A stretch of 7,289 nucleotides of DNA, taken from assembly GCA_021741285.1 (NCBI GenBank), contig JAIOYD010000070.1:1-7289 (forward strand), given 5' to 3'. Positions 1-7,289 of this stretch are shown here, in pieces. Position 1 is the first letter of the stretch. The number at the start of each line of letters is the position of its first letter. Source of the stretch: Rickettsiaceae bacterium (GTDB taxonomy: Bacteria; Pseudomonadota; Alphaproteobacteria; Rickettsiales; Rickettsiaceae). The position numbers were made by a program, and so were the translations under genes. The notes beneath the pieces are model-generated. The model was given only the letters and a program-made list of their open reading frames with translations. It searched no databases and was not told where the DNA came from.

Positions 1-930
1 ATAACCAGCAAATGCACAAACTAACATAAATAAAGTTGATTTTGGTAAATGAAAATTGGTAATAAGTACGTCTGCTATCTGAAATTTATAACCAGGCGTT
101 ATAAATATGCTAGTTTCTTTTGATCGAGCAAAGACAATATTATTTTCTGAGCAAGACTCTAATGTACGCATTGCGGTCGTCCCAACAACAATCACTCTTC
201 TGCCATCCTTTTTGGCATTGTTAATTTTATCAGCTGTTTCTTGTGATACCTCGCACCATTCTGAGTGCATTTTATGATCTGCAATATTTTCTGTCTTAAC
301 TGGTAAAAAAGTTCCGGCACCAACATGAAGCGTGACAAAAGCTATTTCAATGTTTTTAGCGACTATTTTCTCTATCAGATCATGACTAAAATGCAAACCC
401 GCTGTGGCTGCTGCAACCGACCCCTTTGGCTGGCTATAAACATTTTGGTACCGCTGCACGTCTTCTTCCTTTGATTTAACTCTTTTTATATATTGAGGCA
501 AAGGAACTTGGCCATACTGATCAAGAAAATCAAATAAATCCAATCCATTGAGACAGAATTCTACCTCAATTTCACCAAATTCAAGCTTCTTCTTTATTTT
601 TAATTTATGCGTACCAAAATTAAACTCGTCTCCTTCGTCCAGTCTTCTGGAAGGACGGGCAAAACCCAGCCATCTGTTATCTCCTATAGGCCTGTTCAAA
701 TTAATATTAATCTCTTTATCATTTTTGTGGATGACTAATTTAGCATTAATGACTCTACTATTATTAAAAACCAGCAAATCTCCAGCCACAAGGTATTCCG
801 GCAAATTATAAAACCCTACTATCTCCGGGTTAGCAGCTGCTATAAGTAAATTAGAGTGCTCCCGAATACTGGTTGGTTCCTGAGCAATCAATGTTTCGGG
901 TAGATCAAAATCAAAATCGGAAAGTTGCAT
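1..930 (-). CDS. queA: QueA, tRNA preQ1 ribosyltransferase-isomerase (3' end cut by window edge)
   Basis: QueA transfers the ribose moiety of S-adenosylmethionine to preQ1-modified tRNA and isomerises it, giving epoxyqueuosine at the wobble position of GUN anticodons. Translating the minus strand from the ATG at 928-930 gives 310 uninterrupted codons running off the left edge. Family landmarks are visible: the DFDLPE start followed by LIAQ, GDLLVFNNSRVI near residue 52, RYQNVYS near 150, TAGLHF near 165, LHVGAGTFLPV near 192, and the closing block ITNFHLPKSTL near residue 290. E. coli QueA is 356 residues, so only the last few dozen are missing. The usual AAPTAGLHF motif reads AAATAGLHF here. 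No clear Shine-Dalgarno precedes the start. In the 89-base gap after mdh, TTTACT (1005-1010) and TATAAC (981-986), 18 bases apart on the minus strand, could be a weak promoter, or the gene may be read from mdh. Identity is very secure. Confidence 0.96.
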   Translation of the reverse strand, partial: MQLSDFDFDLPETLIAQEPTSIREHSNLLIAAANPEIVGFYNLPEYLVAGDLLVFNNSRVINAKLVIHKNDKEININLNRPIGDNRWLGFARPSRRLDEGDEFNFGTHKLKIKKKLEFGEIEVEFCLNGLDLFDFLDQYGQVPLPQYIKRVKSKEEDVQRYQNVYSQPKGSVAAATAGLHFSHDLIEKIVAKNIEIAFVTLHVGAGTFLPVKTENIADHKMHSEWCEVSQETADKINNAKKDGRRVIVVGTTAMRTLESCSENNIVFARSKETSIFITPGYKFQIADVLITNFHLPKSTLFMLVCAFAGY

Positions 931-1019
931 AGTTATTTTTTACCAAAAGAAAAACCGGCCGCTCAAATTAAAAACGACGAGTTATAAATTAATTCGCAAT
1001 ATATAGTAAATTCGGTTAA

Positions 1020-3387
<2,368 letters not shown>

Positions 3388-3462
3388 TAAATTATACTTT
3401 AAAAATTAAAATTAGGATTATTATTGAAGAATGTTCGAGCAAACGTACAAAACAAGCTGGAG

Positions 3463-3570
3463 TTGACAAGATGAAGCTGACTATAAACATTTTAGGGGAA
3501 TAGGCAAAACGTCGAAACCGCTATGCCCAAGCTTGATGCACAGAGTATCAGTGATCATCCATCTTGTCAA
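3463..3570. repeat. 108-base segment bounded by perfect 11-base inverted repeats
   Basis: TTGACAAGATG at 3463-3473 is the exact reverse complement of CATCTTGTCAA at 3560-3570. Between them lie 86 bases that look less AT-rich than the rest of the window and encode nothing I recognise. One arm begins two bases beyond the last base of the carboxypeptidase stop codon (3572-3574), so the element fills most of the gap up to rho. Small internal complementarities exist, for example GGCA at 3503-3506 with TGCC at 3524-3527. There is no T-run after either arm, so it is not a standard intrinsic terminator. The form (short terminal repeats, about 100 bases, intergenic) fits a miniature inverted-repeat transposable element or a Rickettsia-type dispersed palindromic element. 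It could also be a structured RNA leader of rho. No flanking target duplication was found. The inverted repeat is certain, its nature is not. Confidence 0.5.
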
Positions 3571-3571
3571 G

Positions 3572-5071
3572 TCATAAGTACTTGTCCTGTAGGTAATCAA
3601 TGAATATACCCGGTTGCACTGAGTCATAACCCGTAGACGCTTTGAGTAAATCAGCCGAAGATTTGCTACTTCCATATTGTCTTAAATTATCATTCAAATA
3701 TTTATTCAGGCTCTGGAAATTTCCTTTGTCCAACTCAGAGCCTATTTCCGAGTATTCATCTTTTGCTGAACGCATAAGCATACTAGCTATTATAGCCCCA
3801 TTAGTATAAGAAGGAAAATATCCAAGCCAACCAGATGGCCAGTGGATATCTTGCATACATCCCTCACTATTTGCGTTGGGAATAATTCCTAAATATTGCT
3901 GCATTTTACTATTCCACAGCCCTGGCAGATCTTGTGCTTTCAAATTATCTTCTAGAATAGCTTTTTCAATTTCGAATCTTAAGATAATGTGCATCGGATA
4001 CGTGACTTCATCAGCATCAACTCTGATAAAGCTAGGTTTTACTTTAGTTACTAATTTATATAAATTTTCCTCGGAATATTCTGGTCCAGAAAATGTAAAA
4101 TGATCTCTTAGTAATTTGGCCAAAAATTGAGTGAATTCCCTAGAAGTTCCAGCCTGCATCTCCATAATCAAAGACTGGCTTTCGTGGAATGCCATACCAA
4201 GAGGCCCTCCAACCGGTTGATTACGGTACTGGGCGGGCAAATTTTGCTGATAAAGCCCATGCCCTGTCTCATGAATGACTCCAAACAAACTTGAGATAAA
4301 GTTATTTTCATCGTATCTTGTTGTCAATCTAACATCATCGTTTGAGCCAATACAAAACGGGTGGACTGACTTGTCAAGTCGGCCCCGATCCATGTTAAAC
4401 TCCATTACCTCCATTATTTTTAAACCAATAAGCTTCTGAGTCTCCTCATTTATCGGTTTTGAAAGCGGAATTATTTTTTCTCCCTTTTGCTTTTGGATTA
4501 TTTTTTCAGTTAACTCTGGCAATTGCGCTTTTAAAACATTAAAAACATTACCAATTTCTAAGCTAGTCCTCCCGGGATCAAAGGAGTCAATTAACACGTC
4601 CATAGAGGATTTTTTTAGTTTTTGGGACTGAAGATCCGCAATTTTCCGAACAACATTGAATACTCTATCAAGGTGAGGGATCAGAGATTTAAAATCATTG
4701 TTCGCTCTTGCTTGACGCCAAGCAAACTCACTTGCGCTTGATGCTATGCTGAATTCGTGCTGGATATCTGAGCTAATGGCTGTTTCTCTATCGTAAGATT
4801 TTTTAGTAAGTGTTAGATTCGATTTTTGCCATTCATCTAAATAATCAACTTCGCCTTGAGAAGCCTCAATCAATTGACCAACTTTTTCGGAAGTACTCAT
4901 CTCATGTACAACAGTGGAAAATGTTGCGATTTCTTCATTTCTGCTAGCTACTGATTCTTTTGGCAATCCAGTAGCTGCATCCCAATGAGCAAGCATACCG
5001 ATATTGCGGATATGAGTGATTCTTGATAGTTCTTGCTCTAGTCGCTGATAATTTTCTATTTTTGATGGCAT
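3572..5071 (-). CDS. M32 family (Taq-type) metallocarboxypeptidase
   Basis: This zinc metallopeptidase trims C-terminal residues from peptides in the cytoplasm. The 499-residue product matches the usual length of about 500 for the family and has no signal peptide. All five M32 signature motifs are present: DDVRLTTRY (245-253, the DxRxT motif), the zinc site HETGH (267-271) with catalytic E268, HESQS (296-300) supplying third zinc ligand E297, IRVDAD (349-354), and GCMQDIHW (404-411). It should therefore be active. The ATG lies 15 bases after the ABC ATPase stop codon, with no recognisable Shine-Dalgarno, so the gene is probably the last of the ABC operon. A role in recycling imported or intracellular peptides to amino acids suits an amino-acid-scavenging intracellular bacterium, but a functional link to the transporter is inferred only from position. 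Its stop codon lies immediately beside the inverted-repeat element. Confidence 0.95.
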   Translation of the reverse strand: MPSKIENYQRLEQELSRITHIRNIGMLAHWDAATGLPKESVASRNEEIATFSTVVHEMSTSEKVGQLIEASQGEVDYLDEWQKSNLTLTKKSYDRETAISSDIQHEFSIASSASEFAWRQARANNDFKSLIPHLDRVFNVVRKIADLQSQKLKKSSMDVLIDSFDPGRTSLEIGNVFNVLKAQLPELTEKIIQKQKGEKIIPLSKPINEETQKLIGLKIMEVMEFNMDRGRLDKSVHPFCIGSNDDVRLTTRYDENNFISSLFGVIHETGHGLYQQNLPAQYRNQPVGGPLGMAFHESQSLIMEMQAGTSREFTQFLAKLLRDHFTFSGPEYSEENLYKLVTKVKPSFIRVDADEVTYPMHIILRFEIEKAILEDNLKAQDLPGLWNSKMQQYLGIIPNANSEGCMQDIHWPSGWLGYFPSYTNGAIIASMLMRSAKDEYSEIGSELDKGNFQSLNKYLNDNLRQYGSSKSSADLLKASTGYDSVQPGIFIDYLQDKYL

Positions 5072-5086
5072 AATTTTTATGTAATT

Positions 5087-5839
5087 TTATAGATCAAAAT
5101 ATTTCACAAGATCTGCAGATGATAGCCCATTGCGCGCTGAACCATACATATCTCTGACAAGCTCACCATGATACATCATAATTGTCCGATCACCATATTC
5201 AAGAGCTTGAGTCATACTATGAGTAATCATTAAAGCTGTCAACTTGTGCTTTTTTACTATTTTATCAGTTAATTGCATAATGTTTTTGGCAATTTTGGGG
5301 TCAAGTGCAGCAGTGTGTTCATCTAGTAATAGTATTTTTGAACCAAGTAGCGTGGCCATAATCAAGCTAAGTGCTTGCCTTTGACCACCAGAAAGAGATG
5401 ACACTTTATCCTTCAGCCTATCTTCAAGGCCTATGTCAATGCTAGATAACGCTTCTTTAAAATGATCTCGCAAAGATTTATTTAAACAACTAGATAAACC
5501 GCGCTTAACACCACGTTTATGAGCTATTGCCATATTTTCTTCAATTGTTAGGTCTGCAAACGTTCCTATCATCGGATCTTGAAATACACGAGATACCATA
5601 GCAGAACGATTTTCCACTGACATGCTTGTTACGTCTAGTTTATCAATAAAAACTTTACCACTGGTGGGCGTTATGTTTCCTGAGAGCACATTCATAAGTG
5701 TTGACTTGCCAGCTCCATTACCGCCTATAATAGTAACGAATTGTCCATCCATTACTTTAAGATTAATGGACTTCAGAACATGGTTTTCTATTTTTGTTCC
5801 TTTATTAAACACCACATCTATCGCCTGCAGTTCTATCAT
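5087..5839 (-). CDS. ABC transporter ATP-binding protein (TrpXYZ/YtlA-like importer class)
   Basis: This is the cytoplasmic ATPase that powers the permease encoded just upstream. The 250 residues form one complete nucleotide-binding domain: Walker A GGNGAGKST (39-47), Q-loop Q87, signature LSGGQ (149-153), Walker B ILLLDE (169-174), D-loop ALD and switch histidine H207. The Walker B extension DEHTAALDP, with histidine after the catalytic glutamate, is typical of the ATPases paired with BPD_transp_2 permeases and ABC_sub_bind (PF04392) binding proteins, often annotated as putative tryptophan/tyrosine importers. The ATG overlaps the permease stop by four bases (ATGA, 5836-5839), indicating translational coupling, and GAGAG lies a few bases upstream. 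The domain is intact despite damage to the binding-protein gene in the same operon. The true substrate is unknown. Confidence 0.93.
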   Translation of the reverse strand: MIELQAIDVVFNKGTKIENHVLKSINLKVMDGQFVTIIGGNGAGKSTLMNVLSGNITPTSGKVFIDKLDVTSMSVENRSAMVSRVFQDPMIGTFADLTIEENMAIAHKRGVKRGLSSCLNKSLRDHFKEALSSIDIGLEDRLKDKVSSLSGGQRQALSLIMATLLGSKILLLDEHTAALDPKIAKNIMQLTDKIVKKHKLTALMITHSMTQALEYGDRTIMMYHGELVRDMYGSARNGLSSADLVKYFDL

Positions 5840-6696
5840 ATTACTCTCACACTTCTTTTCTTTTTTAACTTACTTGCAATCATAGTGAGTGCAACAAGCA
5901 AAGCTGTAATCAGGTTTAAATCAGAAGCTTCCAATCCAATATCATGTGCATTAAGAGCAAAAGCTATTACAATACGATATAATATTGACCCTATAGCACA
6001 CGTAGCTAAGCCTACCCAAATCCTCTCTGGATGCAATAATGCATCTCCAATAATTACAGACGCCAATCCAACAATAATTGTTCCCATACCCATAGAAATA
6101 TCAGCAAAACCTTGAGACTGAGCAAAAAGCGATCCAGCAAGCGCCACTATCGCATTACTAATACTAAGTGCCACAATTTTCATCAAACCAACTTTTATAC
6201 CATACGCAGTGCTGACTTTTGGGTTAATACCAATTGCTCTGACAGCCAACCCAAACTCAGAAGCAAAAAACCTTGCAAGAATAATAACCATCCCGATTGT
6301 TACAACCAATATTGTTATTATTATTGACCAATTTTTAAATACGGTAGCAGAATCGATAATAGCAATATTTGGCCGCCCCATAATCCTAAGATTAATTGAA
6401 TATAAAGCCGTCATAGTCACTATTCCTGCCAAAAGACCAAGTATTTCCCACCTAACATTTAAATAGCCAGTTATCATGCCCGCTAAACTTCCTGCAAAAA
6501 TAGCAGCAATCGTTGCAAGATATGGATCATATCCAGCAAAAATCATTGCTGAACTCACCGCTGCTCCAAGTGTAAAACTGCCATCAACAGTTAAATCAGG
6601 AAAGTCTATTACCTTAAAAGTTATATAAACACCAATTGCCACTAGCGAATAAATAAGACCTATTTCAATTGCTCCCAATAGCTGAAGTTGATTCAT
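5836..6696 (-). CDS. ABC transporter permease (BPD_transp_2 type)
   Basis: This is the inner-membrane channel subunit of the importer. The product is about 286 residues and very hydrophobic, with roughly eight predicted membrane segments spread along its length and a basic C-terminal tail (KLKKKRSVR). Typical sequences of the branched-chain-like permeases that partner ABC_sub_bind proteins are visible: FPDLTVDGSFTLGAAV near residue 33, ALYSINLRIMGRPN near 98, and ASDLNLITALLVAL near 260. I place the start at the ATG 6694-6696, because a GGGAG ribosome site lies 7 bases before it. The adjacent GTG (6697-6699) would add one residue but leaves only 4 bases of spacing. The stop codon of the upstream binding-protein remnant overlaps this start (TGATG), and the downstream ATPase overlaps by four bases, so the cassette is translationally coupled. 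No frameshift or internal stop is present. Confidence 0.92.
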   Translation of the reverse strand: MNQLQLLGAIEIGLIYSLVAIGVYITFKVIDFPDLTVDGSFTLGAAVSSAMIFAGYDPYLATIAAIFAGSLAGMITGYLNVRWEILGLLAGIVTMTALYSINLRIMGRPNIAIIDSATVFKNWSIIITILVVTIGMVIILARFFASEFGLAVRAIGINPKVSTAYGIKVGLMKIVALSISNAIVALAGSLFAQSQGFADISMGMGTIIVGLASVIIGDALLHPERIWVGLATCAIGSILYRIVIAFALNAHDIGLEASDLNLITALLVALTMIASKLKKKRSVRVI

Positions 6697-7157
6697 CACT
6701 TCTCTCCCAATTTTATATTTTCTGGTATCACAATACCAAGTTCTTTAAGTACTGCATCATTGACTTTTAACTCCTTGATATTCCTATTTTGTATATTTTT
6801 TTCAAGTTTTTTACCCTCGATTAGATCGGCAATCATATTGCCCAGCTGCTCCCCACTTCTGAAATAATTGGTGCCAAAGGCCAACATTACCCCTTGTTCT
6901 ACTAGAGTTGGGTCATTCGCAATAATAGGGATCTTATTAGCGCGGCTCATACTTACCATACTTGCAAGCGCCGATACCACAGTGTTATCTTGCGGGATAT
7001 AAATCAGATCTACTTCGCCAATAAGTTTATTAAATGCGTTCTTAATATCATTGGAATTGGTGATCGCTATTTTTTTGAGAGTAATTTTTCTATCTAGGAG
7101 CATTTTCTCAAGTCTTTCAACAGTTCTAACCGAATTTATCTCACCATAATTAAATAG
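6696..7157 (-). pseudogene. 5'-truncated ABC substrate-binding protein (ABC_sub_bind family) remnant
   Basis: The family members are secreted, usually lipid-anchored periplasmic binding proteins of about 320 residues that deliver substrate to the permease. Only about 153 C-terminal codons remain. The frame opens with GLFNYGEINSV, matching the family stretch usually written GVLYNPGEANS, and continues through VDLIYIPQDNTVVSAL, PIIANDPTLVEQG and FGTNYFRSGEQLGNM, all typical of PF04392. Upstream of about 7157 the homology stops and insertion-sequence DNA begins. The signal peptide and N-terminal lobe are therefore gone from this window. The remaining frame has no stop or frameshift, which suggests a recent disruption. 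The first in-frame ATG is at 7101-7103 and could yield a 135-residue half-protein without an export signal, unlikely to bind substrate. Its TGA overlaps the permease start. Confidence 0.85.
6704..6708 (-). promoter_or_regulatory. Shine-Dalgarno deciding the permease start
   Basis: GGGAG on the minus strand lies within the last codons of the binding-protein remnant, 7 bases before the ATG at 6694-6696 and only 4 before the GTG at 6697-6699. This spacing favours the ATG. The site could also let the permease be translated independently now that the gene upstream is broken. Confidence 0.6.
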
Positions 7158-7289
7158 ACCTCTTGCATAACCTCTTTAAAGCTCGAAATTATAAATTCCG
7201 GCAATTAAGTTGAATCTTAAACCGAACCGTTTTCTTCTATTTCTGTAACGATCGGCGATAATTTTAAATCTTTTAACCATACCAATTAC
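7157..7289 (-). mobile_element. 3' end of an IS5-family-like insertion sequence
   Basis: The DNA right of about 7157 carries the end of a transposase gene, followed within 20 bases by a probable IS terminus reading GACCTCTTGCATAACC on the plus strand. The boundary is placed where the ABC_sub_bind reading frame stops making family sense (between 7155 and 7160). The other end, the full terminal repeat and the target duplication lie outside the window, so the exact edge is uncertain by a few bases. The heptamer ACCTCTT occurs twice at the tip (7158-7164 and 7170-7176), 12 bases apart. The element points in the same direction as the ABC operon, so readthrough from it could transcribe the downstream genes. 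Confidence 0.8.
7176..7289 (-). CDS. IS5-family-like transposase, C-terminal 37 residues (5' end beyond window)
   Basis: The minus strand from the right edge encodes 37 codons ending in TAA at 7176-7178. The tail includes DRYRNRRKRFGLRFNL and ends IAGIYNFEL, a highly characteristic C-terminus of IS5-group DDE transposases found in many Rickettsiales and other bacteria. The catalytic DDE residues would lie upstream, outside the window, so whether the enzyme is intact cannot be judged. The stop codon is in the same frame as the binding-protein remnant downstream. IS5-family elements are sometimes split by programmed frameshifting, which is not visible here. Confidence 0.85.
   Translation of the reverse strand, partial: VIGMVKRFKIIADRYRNRRKRFGLRFNLIAGIYNFEL

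Noticed and set aside
951..965. GC-rich CCGGCC stretch followed by T residues on the minus strand upstream of queA, as a terminator after mdh
   Set aside because: The palindrome is only about 6 bases with no loop, so it cannot form a stable terminator hairpin.
3391..3396. Perfect TATAAT on the minus strand just before the rho start
   Set aside because: It ends only three bases before the ATG, so transcription would begin inside the coding region. No suitable -35 box was seen, and the match is likely chance in an AT-rich gap.
3511..3519. GGTTTCGAC on the minus strand, resembling the 5' signature of tmRNA
   Set aside because: No matching acceptor stem, T-arm, CCA-adjacent half or tag-peptide frame is found nearby, in either standard or permuted (alphaproteobacterial two-piece) order.
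3463..3574. Inverted repeat as an intrinsic terminator for the carboxypeptidase operon
   Set aside because: The 11-base arms are separated by 86 bases and neither is followed by a T-run, so this is not a normal terminator hairpin.
3481..3675. 64-codon minus-strand open frame across the carboxypeptidase end and the inverted-repeat element
   Set aside because: It lies out of frame over real coding sequence for about half its length, has no ribosome site and resembles no known protein.

Overview
This AT-rich bacterial window is tightly packed, and every recognisable gene lies on the minus strand. The gene set points to an alphaproteobacterium. It includes an LDH-type malate dehydrogenase, a Rho factor with a long charged N-terminal extension, an M32 carboxypeptidase and a small BPD_transp_2-type ABC cassette. 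Low GC, poor Shine-Dalgarno sequences and insertion-sequence decay suggest a Rickettsiales-like intracellular or endosymbiotic lineage. That placement is inferred from protein resemblance and composition, with no marker-gene comparison.

Reading in the direction of transcription (right to left), the right edge holds the 3' end of an IS5-type insertion sequence, with the last 37 codons of its transposase (7176-7289). It sits inside a substrate-binding-protein gene and leaves only the C-terminal part of that gene (6696-~7157). Next come an intact permease (5836-6696) and an intact ATPase (5087-5839), joined by 1-4 base overlaps. A complete M32 metallocarboxypeptidase follows 15 bases later (3572-5071). 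These four form one apparent transcription unit for an importer of the TrpXYZ/YtlA-like class, now without an intact binding protein at this locus.

A 184-base gap (3388-3571) separates this unit from rho. It contains a 108-base segment bounded by perfect 11-base inverted repeats (3463-3570), starting one base beyond the carboxypeptidase stop codon. It matches no RNA or gene I recognise and is the best candidate here for an undescribed element, perhaps a miniature transposable element or dispersed palindromic repeat.

The left half holds housekeeping genes: rho (1996-3387), mdh 28 bases downstream (1020-1967), and queA (930 to the left edge, C-terminus cut off). They serve transcription termination, the TCA cycle and queuosine modification of tRNA. 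I see no defence system, CRISPR array, rRNA or tRNA. The notable biology is the freshly broken ABC operon and the unexplained inverted-repeat element.
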